In this document: positions 31,814-45,639 of the stretch, one piece after another | Position numbering within the stretch: position 1 is the first letter of the stretch | Layout of the letters: every line of letters begins with the position of its first letter | From: Nipponacmea schrenckii | Taxonomy: Eukaryota; Mollusca; Gastropoda; Lottiidae | NCBI GenBank assembly: GCA_030562195.1 | Contig: JAUJPP010000007.1 | Location: 21,821,769-21,885,768 of the forward strand | Direction: 5' to 3' | Length of the DNA: 64,000 nucleotides | Notes under the pieces: generated by a model | The model's input: the letters and a program-made list of their open reading frames with translations, nothing else | What the model was told of the DNA's origin: nothing | Database searches by the model: none | Position numbers and translations under genes: made by a program

Positions 31814-34558
31814 ATGCTAACATTGGGGAGATATCCTAAAATATTTTCACCAACTGTATTAGTGAAAGATAACCAGAGACAAAGTATTTCTAAGGATGTT
31901 GGAATATTAAATGATACCTGGAATGTACTACCAGAATCAGATCATCTGAGATATCAATATTTATATTCGTCTTGTCCTACATGTGTGGAACTATCAGAGA
32001 GAGGTACTTCAGAAATGATGTCAATAAATGCCCAGATTCCACCATGGCACCATCATCACCATCATCAGCTACAGACCAAACATATTTATCCTATTCCGGA
32101 CACCACCCTATATCAACAAGAACAATCAGAAAAACTTTCCTGTCATAACAAAAGTAAAGTATTTATGTGTCCATATTGTTCTGTATCTTGTAGTAATCGT
32201 GGCCAGCTATTGGGACATGTAAGAATACATACAGGTAAGATGTTTCCATTTGTTCAACAGCGTGTTCAAAATATTCACAACAAGCACAATTTTTTGACTT
32301 TGCAGTCCTTAACCGGGGCAACTATATACTGTACGGAAGGTAGTTCTCGCTCTGTCGGACGAGGTGACATATTGGAATGTCTCTGGTATGGCAATTGAAG
32401 ATTACATTGCATTTTGAGGATAATAGTCGTAAGTGAAAAAAAAAATAGCTTATGATTTCTCTCGATCTGGAATTATTTCCACGAAGAATGTAGCACAGTG
32501 AAACCTTTATTAGTCACAATACAAGGAATTCGTAGAGAAATTGTCAAGTTTGATTCTTGTTTCTGATATTTTTGGAGTAACGGTAGTAACTTTGTATTTA
32601 TAAAAATTTAAAGGAACAGTACTTATAAGTTTTAAGTTCTTTATTTTGACCAAACAAAATGTGTTATAATGAAGTGATAAAATATTTTGCAGGGTTAGGG
32701 AAGACACGAAAAATGGGATATATTCAAGTTAGCTTATCTGAGGAATCACATACGCGATCTACTGAAACTAAAAATTGTAAATTTATAAACATCAAAATCA
32801 CGACATAAATTTTGGTGATTTGTGTGGACTACTAAACAATCTTTAGCTAGAAAATGAAATAAAATGAATGGAGTTTCACGTCCTACTTTTCTGTACCTAA
32901 TGGGCTAATGAAGATGCCATGCAGGGAAATTTTGCCGTCGGCATTAGTCTATTACTTTAGGGATTTCCAACTGTCGAGGGTCTTTAACCTGCACAACCTG
33001 AAGTACATGGGGTCTCGGTTTATGTCCAATCCGAGCAACTAGGCACGTGCATCACTGACAAATGGAAACAGGGTTGAAAATCCGAAAGTTCATCTCGACT
33101 TTTGCTGGGATTGAACCCTGGACCCTCCGGTTACTGAGAAAACGTCTAACTCAATGAGCCACCGCGGCTCCTTTTTTAGCTAGAAACATAAATCAAGTCA
33201 AATGAATAATTAAACTTTCTTTTGCAGAGACATTAATCAAACAATTACATTAACAAAAGAGCAATTCTGACTCCAGTCTATCATAATGAATGCAATTGAA
33301 GAAGTATTTTCTGAAATTTAGTTGTTATAACTTAAAATATATATATTATAATCTCGTTGCTTATATATATATAATATTTGCATGAGTCAAAATATTTTTC
33401 GAAACATTTTCAAAGATTTAAGGTATTGGACTGAGACTAAAATGTTTGGCATTAGTAAGTGAAAATTCTTCAGGCTGCCATTCTTGAAAATATATTCTCA
33501 TTTTTTAGATCAGAGATAATGGTGTCGATCTGTTAATTATTAAGAGTTACTAACCGTTTAAACAATAAGCGACACTTATTGCGATTAGCATATTAAAATG
33601 AAATTTACTTTTTAAGCTTTCGCCCCACTGAATATTCTTTGGACCAAAAACATGTCTGAAACACCATATGAAAACAAATGAAAAATTAAATTTACTTAAG
33701 CAGCCTTAGGACATCACGAAAACGTTTAGAATTGCATTAAACGTGTACAGGTACCAGAAAATAATTTGATAGAGAGCTGCGTTATACCTTTTCTTATTGT
33801 CGGGTGTGTTAAGAAATCCAGGCGAGGAGAACAATTTCCACATAAAGAGTTGACTCGCTCTATCAACCATGAACTGATATCAAATTGATGATACTGAAAT
33901 TTTTGAAACACTGTATTTATTTCCTTATCTCGTGAAATCTTAATCTATATATTTTCACTAAAACCCTCAAATTAATTGAATGGTAGAGCGTTCAAAACGA
34001 AATGCAGGGCGGGATACATGCATCTTATATTTACCATTGAACATTCTATTTTAAATAGACTTTGTTTGTGAGCTTTTTTACAATAAAATTAGCAACAACT
34101 ACTATACAACTGTCTTATCACCTTAGAAATCCAGAAGGAATACAATTCGTTAAATTTATAACGTTTTGTATATATTATTCTGCACCATTAACTCTTTTGC
34201 AATTTTATAAATATACATCTGGATGTTTACCTAATATTTTCACCCATGTAATGATCTGTATACCGAAATTAAATTTAATACCAAGATTGTTCTATATGAT
34301 ATCTATAAGATCGTCATTTTATAATAACGATCTATAATCAACGAATATTGTGTACTTTCAGGAGAGCGACCGTTTGTTTGTCAAGAACCGGGATGTAATA
34401 AGGCTTTTATTCGAAACGAAGAATTGACAAGGCATCGTAGAATACACACTGGGGAGAGACCATACAGATGTACCGTTTGTAGCAAAGCCTTTACGAGGAA
34501 AGACCATCTTAACAAACATGTTAAAATACATGTTGTAGATGATATTGCACCTCATTAG
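31814..34558 (+). CDS. Three-finger C2H2 zinc-finger protein (KLF/Sp/huckebein-like fingers)
   Basis: Exons 31814-32234 and 34362-34558 (TAG) join in phase 1 exactly inside the finger linker (HTG|ERP) to give 205 residues. Finger 1 (~119-139) is C-x2-C with the recognition helix SNRGQLLGH. Finger 2 (~147-169) has the wide C-x4-C spacing with IRNEELTRH. Finger 3 (~177-197) carries TRKDHLNKH. Fingers 2 and 3 resemble KLF/Sp/EGR fingers (RSDELTRH, RSDHLTKH); finger 1 does not. The fingers sit at the very C-terminus with HTGER linkers, as in a DNA-binding regulator. The N-terminal part is low-complexity with a six-histidine run (79-84). The frame is open upstream of the ATG to a TAG at 31775, so an extra 5' exon is possible. 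Confidence 0.85.
32854..33174 (-). mobile_element. Full-length tRNA-derived SINE with 12-bp target duplication
   Basis: TTTAGCTAGAAA is duplicated exactly at 32842-32853 and 33175-33186. On the minus strand the element starts GGAGCCGCGGTGGCTCATTG (A-box region) and has GGTTCAATCCC (B box). It continues with a ~200-bp body containing GTTAAAGACCCTCGACAG and ends AACTCCATTCATTTT plus an A/T tail. The intact duplication and clear Pol III boxes suggest a fairly recent insertion. It lies in the single intron of the zinc-finger gene. Similar in type to molluscan tRNA SINEs such as RUDI; family membership not checked. Confidence 0.85.
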
Positions 34559-35375
34559 ATTAATCACAGATTTACGATACCAGCACATTATAATGCACCA
34601 TATATAACCGAGCTTCATAAACTTAGAGGATTTTAAAAAGGGAAAAACTGGAAATAAATATTAGTGTAGCAGTCAGACAACATGAAATGTGGAATGTTAA
34701 CTTAATAAGTGAAATTTTTTTAGCATCAAAATTAAAATTCCTCAATTTGATAACAACCCAGATCGAGATATTTTGGTTTTCCAGTTTTGTTTTGTGTTGT
34801 TTTCCACCAATTACCATCCATTGATTCTGAGGAGAGTCTAGATCTGTAAATTTAAGTCCAGTTGCCAGTATCAGAGTTTTCCATCAAAAGCTTGATCCAA
34901 GTTGTTTCTTGTCACTTTACGCAGTTTTTCTGATGACTTGAACAAGAAAATGTATGGACTTGTGTGTTTAGTACGAATAGTAAACTGGGTCTATTCTTTG
35001 AATTTAACATTTCACATAACAAATATACCCTCCACGATTCAAATATTCAATCATTTCATTTTCCACTGTATTTGGTATTTTTAAGTAAGTCATCCTGGTA
35101 ACTTAGCTTAGCTATATTTTTAACGCATTTGCATATTTATTGTCATATTATAATCAAAATCATTTTCCTTAAATCGTCTTGCACTCAAGTATTTGTTCTT
35201 ATATCATTATATGTTATTGTATATTTTATTTCATTTTGTAAATTTGTGTACAATATTTATAAATTATTGTGTAAACTTGCCAAATTTTGCTAGTCATTGT
35301 ATTGTATTTAGAGTGGGATATAAGAGGTGATGTTTAGATTATTTTTGGTTTTGTGAATAAAAGTGGTCGTTTAAC
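34559..35375 (+). other. 3' UTR of the zinc-finger gene
   Basis: Non-coding AT-rich sequence ending in AATAAA at 35356-35361. Confidence 0.55.
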
Positions 35376-35379
35376 TGAA

Positions 35380-36780
35380 ACATTTTCTTTTTGATTAGAT
35401 ATAAGTTAGTCAATCAACAACAATACTATTTAAATATTAATCGAATCAAAACTGATTTTTCGACCACCAAATGCTTAAAGTTTAAATAGTCCCGTTCAAA
35501 ACTGATGTGGTTAAGTTGTACGTTGAGCTGTCAGATTATATTGAAGACATTTATCGAAATTGTTCTCAAAATTATTAGATTAACGAGACATGGAAACCGT
35601 ATAGATCGAGTAAAAAGAAAGCGAAAAAGTCTGCTTTGTGTTAAATGAACGCTAATTATGTATGCTATGGAAGAAATCAAGCCTTAGGGTTTCTAAAAGT
35701 AGCCACTTCTTCAAATATCTTTTCCTTTTAAATCCTACTTTTCGTGGGTTCACCCAGTCCTTGTAGTGTACTTACGGGTATGTCGTGGAAAACATAATAA
35801 TATAATGATAAGTGAAAAACGCCATTAGAATGTGTTAATAATATAACCAGTGATATTTACCTCTGTCAACAATGATTAAAAAGTAAAGGTGTTTTATTCA
35901 AGACCAGTCAGTTTAAATGATACTCCATGTTAATTATTAGGGGAAAAACTCGCAAGATAATTAATTTAACCATAGTAAACACTTGTCTTTTTTTACCTCC
36001 TATCTGAAAATGTTTGAAGATCTCTTAATACAAATACTAAAAATTGGGGATCTAAGAGGGTAATGAGAAAATAGGAATAATGGTAATATTGAATGTGTCA
36101 ATATAAAAGAAGGCTATTAGCCTAAAGGTTGTTAAACAGGTATTATAGGACAATATAAGGTGTAACTCAATATCAAGCAATTATAGTCAAAATATTGGTA
36201 GTTATATTATAGAGTAGAAACAGGCGTAACTAAATAATATATTCTTCAATCTGACCCTTTCTTATTAAACTCTGACTTCCATTTCAATATAACTTACATT
36301 AAGTGTGACTATAGTTGTGGGACTTTGCTTACGCGAAGTCCAAGTTTATTTTAGAAAACTTTCCGATGTTTAAAAAAATCTCGCTGCCCTTAGAATACAG
36401 TAGTTGCAGCAACTATTCCATGCAATGAATAATATCTCTAACGATAGTCTCGATCATCCAGAACCATTATACCATACTTTGCAGACGAGTTGAAAATGGG
36501 TGTTGGAGACTACTTGTTTCTTTTTTCTTATATTTGTCATGTCATGGACCGTGGGCATAAAAAACATTTTATTCGTAACCATACTTATAAAAAATTCATG
36601 TATATCAGGTAATGTTATCGAAGTTTCTATTTTTTGTGATTATAAATGGAGCTATTTTAAACAGCCGATATTTGCACATTTGAACATGTGCAAAAAGAGG
36701 AAAATTCGTTCTGAAAGTTGCAACCGTAAGTCGGTTTTCACTGGACCCTATTGGAATCAGACCAAACCCAAAATACTATG
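35380..36780. other. Intergenic: nothing recognised
   Basis: AT-rich sequence with no gene or clear repeat. A short reading frame near 36500-36780 starts with a hydrophobic stretch but has no splice context or cysteine pattern that would make it a gene. Confidence 0.35.
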
Positions 36781-37540
36781 AATTAATGGCTCTGTTCTTG
36801 AATTCTTTGTGGACACGATAAAGAGCTGTTTTTCTTGATGGATTTTAATGAAACTTTGTATGTGTATTTGTAACAACCCAAGGATAAAACCTATTGAATA
36901 TCTGACTGATCGAAAAAATATTATAATTGCCCTTGTTCTGAAAAACAATTTAGTTTCGAAATGATAGAGAGCTGGTTTCGTGATGGATTTTGATGAAACT
37001 TATTGTCAGAGTAATCACTCAAGGATGAAGCCTATTGATAATCAGACAAATCCAAAAATATTTATAATATTGCCCTTGTACTTCAAAATGCGTTGAATTT
37101 ATTGTGGACACTACAGAGAGCTGGTTTCTTAATTGATGTTGATGAAACTTTCTGTAATGTTTGTTATAACACAAGGATGAACCTTATTGAAAATCAGACC
37201 AATCGATAAGTATTTGAGTAATTGCCTTTGTTCTTGAATTCTCTGTCGACACGAAAGCTGGTTCCTTGATGGGTTTAAATGAAACTTGAGTGTTTGTAAT
37301 AATTCAAGAATGAACCCTTTTTGAAAATCAGACTAATCCAAAAATATTTGAGTTATTGCCCATGTTCTTCAATATGCGTTGAATTTATTGTGGACATGAT
37401 AGAGAAGTGGTTTCTAGATTTTGATGAAACTTTGTGTGTGTGTGTTATCACCCATGATGAACCTATTGAATAAAAATCTTTCATTTACCGATAACTTCGC
37501 GGACAAATAGGCTGTCATTATCAATATGGGCGTATTACGA
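36781..37540 (+). repeat. Degenerate tandem repeats of the pearl-like type
   Basis: About five decayed units, 130-150 bp apart. Each carries the words GAGCTGGTTTCTTGAT, GATTTTGATGAAACTT and AGGATGAACC[CT]ATTGAAAATC. The block ends with GGGCGTATTACGATAACC near 37530. The same words occur in reverse at 59290-59760. No coding content. Confidence 0.7.
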
Positions 37541-37799
37541 TAACCATAGATGTATAATAGAATAGAAGTAAATGGGAATGAGATGAACAGATATCAAAAT
37601 ACATACACACTTTTGGAAAAAAATAGCCAAAAATTCAATGCAAGTTCTTCGAGCGGGCTACCCAACCGAGTTCCATGTTATGTTCTTATTTTTCTATGGA
37701 GGTGGCGGTTGGATTTGTCCATGCTCAAAACCAGCTGTAAGGATGTTTACTCATCCCCTGTATGAAATAACCAACACAGAGCAAACTATATATTTTATT

Positions 37800-37807
<8 letters not shown>

Positions 37808-37837
<30 letters not shown>

Positions 37838-37840
37838 AAA
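37808..37840. repeat. Poly(A) run
   Basis: About 29 consecutive A residues. It is not preceded by a recognisable retrotransposon end. Confidence 0.8.
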
Positions 37841-39270
37841 ACGATGTCAAAACGTAAAATAAATGTCAACGATCAATAGAATAATCAAATTGCAATCTGA
37901 ATTAAATCGACTGACAGATTAACCTATTCATCCTCTGGAGAGTCCTCAATACTTCATTTTAAAGAAAGGGGCCAAATCAATTTTTAATCTTTTAAGTGTG
38001 CAATGCTAGACAAGAAAGTGTCAACGACCTGAAAACGGATTAAGTTAGTTTCACATTTAAGATATGCACTTATAAATATGTCTATTATACAATGCGTTAT
38101 AACATTAGCGTATATATAATTTTCTGACAATGTAGTAGGCCTACCTCAACTTTACAATGTCAAGCTATTGCGAACTAAGTCATATACCTTTACTGCAATA
38201 GGCACTTTTTGTATCATGTAATGCAGAGAATTGATTGGATTGTACTCTAGCAAAATCTTGACATAAAACACATACTGATTCTTGTTAACAGACTTTTCGT
38301 TATTTCATAATGATGATTGTATTTCATAGCGTACAATATAATCAAAACCCATGACGCCTGTGGCATAAGACTGCACTCAAGACCGAATTTTTGAAGATGA
38401 CAGTTCTCACTTTGATATAATCATGTAAATGACTATAATTATTATTAAAACCCACCAGCCTGAACACTATTATAAGCTTGCATTGTTTGATTGAATAAAA
38501 TAAATAAACATTTCACCTTTTCACTGAGGTACGTTACTTTTTCTCTTGAGAAATCTTGGTACGCCCAACAATTTCTCTTGTGTTTGAACGATCAATTAAG
38601 TTTAAATTGAGTTAGTAATTCTAGCTATTGTAATGAAACTACATGTATTATAATGAAGCACAGTAAAAAAAAGGAAACAAAATAAACACAAAGGAAATGT
38701 AAAGGGTTTTTTTTAAAATTTGTATGTATATCAGGGACATTGATCAATAAATATGCATCATTCCAATTTTTAATCAGACTTTAGTGGTTCATGCAATTAC
38801 ACTAAAATTTCGACTTCACTTATAACGTTACCAATCGCAAAAATGCTTTTATCACAGAAGCAATTGCAGGCGACATCGGAAAAATACTAGTAGAATGGCG
38901 CGAATCCCTATAAATGTCTCCAATAGGCTACACAACGTATCTAGAAAACCTCTTTACAATCCCATTAGGGTCACTTTATGCAAGAGTAGTCGCCAAATTC
39001 TTCATTCAACAAGCATTTTTCTACAGACATGAATACTTTAGAAGGTTGAAAACAAACCAGTCTTAAGTAAATAAATCTGATAGACTACCGTCTTTTAATG
39101 AAGTCTATTTTACATCAAAATGACTTTTTGTAAGTAAACATCTGTGAATATAGCAGGTCATTGAAATATCAAAACAAAATTTGAATGCATAAATCTTTAT
39201 TCAAGTAAAATATCCATTTTTATTTCTTGTTTATGGTCAGTTTTTTGGTGCGTTAGCTGAAATAAATTGG
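37841..39270. other. Intergenic: nothing recognised
   Basis: AT-rich non-coding sequence leading into the 3' end of the minus-strand EGF-like peptide gene. TTTATT at 39273-39278 (AATAAA on the minus strand) is a candidate poly(A) signal. Confidence 0.35.
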
Positions 39271-39428
39271 TTTTTATTAAATGGAGTTTCGATCATTCTG
39301 TTGCAGGGTATTAAGGTTGAATGGACAAGTATGAACGAACATGTTTTGTTACATCAATCTACGTGGATTGGTGTTGAAAAAACTATAATTTCTTTACAAA
39401 ATGATCATCTAAGATGCTGAATTCTTAA

Positions 39429-39867
39429 CTACTTACGACTGACCACCCAAATGGTACATGCTTCTCCAGTGAAATATCCATCAACATACTCATTACATTT
39501 ACAAACTCCATCGATACACTGACCACGATGGGGACCAGTACAATTACCTGGGCAAGGTGCCTGTCCTGAAATGTATTATCTAATGGCATCAACAAATTCT
39601 TTTAATTAGTTGGAAAGAAAGCCCTGACTAAAATATGGGGTAAGATTGCATACTTTTCTTGAGTGGATGTTATGCAAGTTTTCAAACATCACTCTATATC
39701 TATTGTGTATATCACAATTAGCAAGGCTACCGATTTTTATTAATATGTAACAAGATTTCTTATTGCTTGTAAACTACTAGGGTTGCAGGGAACGGTTAAT
39801 AACTACCTGCAGTAAGATTCATCATACCAATACACAACAACAAAGCTGACAACACGACGAGTTTCAT
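39429..39867 (-). CDS. Small secreted EGF-like cysteine-rich peptide (65 aa)
   Basis: Coding exons 39867-39807 and 39565-39429 (TAG) join in phase 1. The first encodes a textbook signal peptide (MKLVVLSALLLCIGMMNLTA). The second encodes a 44-residue mature chain, with cysteines in the order C-x3-C-x8-C-x4-C-x-C-x11-C: CPGNC, RGQCIDGVCKC, YFTGEAC. The six cysteines with GQCxxGxCxC and a late YxTGxxC look like a single tenascin/teneurin-type EGF module. A 5' UTR exon ends at 40106 (CAG|GTAAG), downstream of a TATA box at 40160-40167. A growth factor, a shell-matrix peptide or a defence peptide would all fit; the sequence does not decide. It is too short to show as a long reading frame. Confidence 0.8.
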
Positions 39868-40159
39868 TTTCTGTTTTATCTATAAAAAAAAAATTGTATT
39901 TTAAACTTACTTTAGAGTAGGCCTATAAAATTAGCCGAGGTTTCAGAAAATCTCTCTTTCGTGTTTTCATTATGCCTTTTTTTTAAATCAAACTTTTTTC
40001 AAAATTTTTATAGTCAAAATTTGTGACCATTTAATTTAAGTCAATTGCAATAACCCAACAAACCCTTTTATTTCCATGATTGCTTATTGAGGTGAATTTA
40101 CTTACCTGAATATCTGGAAGTAACAAATACTTATGATGCATGAACAATAATTCAGACCA

Positions 40160-40167
40160 TTTATATA
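40160..40167 (-). promoter_or_regulatory. TATA box of the EGF-like peptide gene
   Basis: TATATAAA on the minus strand. It lies about 50 bp upstream of the 5' UTR donor at 40106, which predicts transcription start near 40135 and a first exon of only ~30 bp. Position and motif fit; not otherwise tested. Confidence 0.6.
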
Positions 40168-40179
40168 GGAGATTCTAGA

Positions 40180-41600
40180 CGTTTTAATTGTTAAAGTAAA
40201 ATAGATTACAATGGCAACTGTAATTAAACATGCCAAACCTCTAATAACTGCATATTTCACATGAATTTGAGATCATAGATGTCTCAAACACAACATTCAT
40301 TGGATTAAAGGAGCTGTGAGTAAAATTTCAAGAAAATGTTCGACGGAGTATTCAAGGTAGTAAGACAGACTGAGAGATATCTATTTTCTAATATCAACAT
40401 CCAAGGTCATACACCCTCAATTTGTATTTACCAATATATATAAAAAATCCATAGAAACATTAATTCATATTTTTTATAATATATTACCTAGGCCTATATA
40501 GGATGATATTACATGTACTATTTTTTTTTCGTTCGTATCCGTCTAGTTGGTGTTACGTAAACATATATTCTTCTACATTGTGTCTAAAACACATTCCCAT
40601 TCTTCCATTGTCATACTTCCTCGAGTCCGTTGTAATAAAAGTGAGATGAAATTACATATACAAGTGAAATATCAATTGTCTAGTCAAAGTGGGCCTTAGA
40701 ATTTTTTTAGGAATTTCAACCAATCATATCAAATCAAATCACTAGTTATAGACGCCTTGTCCTGATTCCGCACCTAAAAACATGTTACCCGAACGATTGG
40801 GATACCCGGAATCAAGAACTATACGGACCAGCGGCAATTAATATTGTTTTCTACTTCTGATCAGCATAGGATTTTAGGACAAAATGACAAAGACCATTTA
40901 CTTGGGCTATTGCTGACACTGGGGAAAAATATTTTGGAAAAAAAAACCTTAGCTGTGCCAACAAGTGGAGTCATGCAAGTTGGTAATGTGTTTTCCAACA
41001 AAAATGTTGGTATACACCAGTCATAGCCAAATTTTAAGAGATGTTTATACATTTTACCTTGAATAAGTGACTAATTCACCTTAAAGATGTTTTTTCTCAT
41101 TAATTAGAGCCAAAGTAAGCTTACTAATTGATTAATTGGGGTTTCTAATGAATAATCCATGTATTCTCAAGTTCAAAAGACCCATTTGGACGTAGAAAGG
41201 CTTGTGGAATCCATTTGACTCAGTTCTGCTTTGAAACGCTGAATTTAGACTCCATGTTTGTTCACGTGACCAAATGACGTCATATGAATGGAGGTGTATA
41301 AGAATTGATTGTGTATTCTGTTATTAGTGAGTTAAAACTTATCTTGGTATCATAGGAAAATTACTTGAGTAACTTCGACAGTTTCAGGATCATGGGGAGA
41401 AAAAAATAATACGGATTTCACCGTTCGAAAGCCAAAGTCAGTTACCAGAAAAAACAAAGGGTTAGTTTTCTCGCAAGTGTCTATGAACAAAGAGATCCTG
41501 TTCTCTATCTTTCCGTCTTGACTAAAACTGACTATTACTAATGTAGGTAACACGACGGTCGACAAGGTTACTACCCAAACTATGTTCGAGCTGGTAATTT
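40180..41600. other. Spacer between the two secreted-peptide genes
   Basis: No gene recognised. A 71-residue minus-strand frame at 41565-41350 has no known motif, no clear splice sites and no initiator context, so I leave it uncalled. Confidence 0.35.
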
Positions 41601-41623
41601 TACTTTATTACATAATATATGAA

Positions 41624-42556
41624 TTACAAAGGACATTCAGTGATTTGAAATGTTCCAGCACAACCTTTCGCCACAAACCAATCTGTTTTAGTATGACCAA
41701 AATTCCTGTCTTTTTTACATTGATAAAATGATGTCCTTCTAGTCATTAGGATATCTCTTATCTCGTATCCTTCACTTCTAGCAGTCATTCTTACTGTCTT
41801 GTCTCTTCTTGAATAACCAGCTCTGGCATCCTTTGTGTATTTGATACAGCCGTCATCTTAAAAAATTATCATAAAAAACATATTCTGAATTATGACTTGG
41901 AAGATGAAAATGAAAATGAAAAAAAACAACCCAAAAAACATGTGCACTTTTATGGACTAAAAACCCTTCTAAAACTTTTTTATATCAGGACAGCGACACA
42001 CATTCACAAACGCTTTAGATTATACATGATATGAATTGTTGATAATATAATAGACGATATTCAGAGTTGAAAGTAAATGGAGTGATGCGTCCTACATTTC
42101 TAGACCTTCATAAACTTTTGATGACGAGCCCTGTGGTATGCAATAATGAAAATTTTCCCGTGCATAGTCATTTGTTACTAATGTTCGATTTCTAACAATC
42201 GAAAGATCTTTAACATGCACAAACTACAGCAGTCGCCTTTTACTTTTACCCCTACGTCGTACATCATTGACCGGGGAAAACCGAGTTGATTGATTCATCG
42301 ACTCAAGCACACTTCAGTATTTTAAAATCGACTACAATATCGTCAGTCGTCATAAACTTTATTTTGTGGATATGCAACAAGGGAGAGAACTTCATTTTTT
42401 TGTGTCAATTTGATCATGTTCAACCAGATTGAAACATTTCACAAACCCTCACATCAAATTCTATAAATCATCCTTACTTGTCACTTCTTGAGAATAACAA
42501 CAAACTACCAATAATGTTACCAATACAACACGGATTATAACTTTACTGGACACCAT
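41624..42556 (-). CDS. Small secreted protein with a DUF3011-like motif (103 aa)
   Basis: Exons 42556-42478 and 41856-41624 (TAA) join in phase 1. The first exon encodes a signal peptide (MVSSKVIIRVVLVTLLVVCC, then YSQEVT). The mature part is ~80 residues with four cysteines at mature positions ~4, 47, 66 and 75 counted from NDGC. It is rich in Arg/Lys and Thr. The stretch YQC...GHTKTDWFVAKGCAGTF resembles the [IW]WV..GC[RA]..F ending of DUF3011-type modules found in secreted invertebrate proteins. This is a family resemblance from memory only. AATAAA on the minus strand lies at 41609-41604, just after the stop. An acceptor at 42557-42560 implies an upstream 5' UTR exon, possibly ending at 43161. 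It lies about 1.6 kb from the EGF-like peptide gene, same strand, same exon plan. Confidence 0.78.
42072..42312 (-). mobile_element. 5'-truncated SINE copy
   Basis: It matches the body and 3' end of the SINE at 32854-33174: GGAGT..TGCGTCCTAC, GCAATAATGAAAATTTTCCC, AAAGATCTTTAACATGCACAA and CATCATTGACCGGGGAAAACC. The tRNA-like head is missing. It lies in the intron of the 103-residue secreted protein gene. Confidence 0.7.
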
Positions 42557-42559
42557 TCT

Positions 42560-43940
42560 GAAAATAAACAAGTATCATTGTCATATTTTTCTTCAAATGG
42601 TCCACGACACCGGTTCATGTGATGGCCAATTTTCCTACCTACTGCAGCTATAAGCAGTATCAACTTGTATAGTGATGGGAAAGGTAGTCAGAATTCTGAG
42701 GTGGCTTATTAGTTATCATGAACCCCTCTAAACCCAAACAGCGAGGCAGCTGAATATTGCCTTCCAAAATGCACAAAAAACCTTTGTTTTGATATTTTGA
42801 TTATAGTTCAGTTCGATTTCTAAAAAATCTATGTTCACATCCAAACCAGAATCTGGTGTTTTAAGTTTTTCAGTCAAAAGAAAAGCAGGATCTTTAGGAT
42901 GGACCAGAATGACAAATCCAGGTTGAAAGAAATAACACTTTCTTCTCTGCGTACAGAAAACTAAAAGTCAATTATAATATTAACATACATGTTAATGTTT
43001 AGTAAACTGGTTCAGATTTCAAGATTTTGAAAACAAAGATCTATTTATAAACCAGCTGTCTCGATGCACCATTATATATCCAAAGCACAAAATCAGAAGC
43101 TTACGCTACTTTCAATATGGAAAGGCAATAAATACGGTATAAATTAATTTGTACATTTACCTGATTGCGAGTTCTGTTTTCAACTGACGATAGTAATGAA
43201 CAAATCATGTCTTAAACTTTTTAAAGCCTCATCATCAATCATTTATTTAAATATCTTCCGGTTATAATCAAATACCCGAGGCTATAATATGGACTATTTT
43301 AACCAATTAACATCATAATATTAATTAGTTTAAATGTATTACGCCATATCAAAGGCTTGGTATTGACGATATCGCTATTCCATTGAAGTATACTATTATA
43401 TTAATTCACGAACACTGAAATCTAGATTAATTAGAAACTAAAATAACCATATCCAAATAGGTTACAGTACGATTCTTTAAATAATATCTTACCTAGTACA
43501 AAAAAGATTAATGGATGCTGAATAGTTGACTCGGAGGGATCGGGTCAAGTAGACTGTCGATACAAGCATTTCTTTCGGCCAATATTGTGGTTGATATGAT
43601 TGAAGTGATTCAATGATTTCATATCGAAAAATTGACTATCTACTAGCAGCCACGATCAACTGGATTGTAGCCACACTATCCGGATACCGTCAACCGACAT
43701 GATGCAGACTAAATCAGAAGAATGATAATATATACATGTAATCAGTTTCTTTATTAGCTACTGACATATACAGTAGTAGTTGCTTCCAATTTCTGACAGT
43801 CGAGAGATGAATTTGAAATGTTAAATTGACGCCTTAATATTCTATTCTACATTGCGAGTGTTCTCCATTCTAGATCGAAAATGGTATCATGTTTCATTTT
43901 CTCGAACGTTTGGAATCTGCTCACATCCAGTTGAAAGCAT
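42560..43940. other. Upstream region of the 103-residue secreted protein gene
   Basis: Probably holds the 5' UTR exon (donor CAG|GTAAAT at 43161 on the minus strand) and promoter. TATA-like AT runs lie near 43215-43250. Otherwise nothing recognised. Confidence 0.4.
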
Positions 43941-43946
43941 TTATCT

Positions 43947-45622
<1,676 letters not shown>

Positions 45623-45639
45623 AGTATAGTTGAGACCTC

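Noticed and set aside
41350..41565. 71-residue minus-strand frame near the secreted-peptide genes
   Set aside because: No signal peptide, cysteine pattern, splice sites or similarity; length is within chance for this region.
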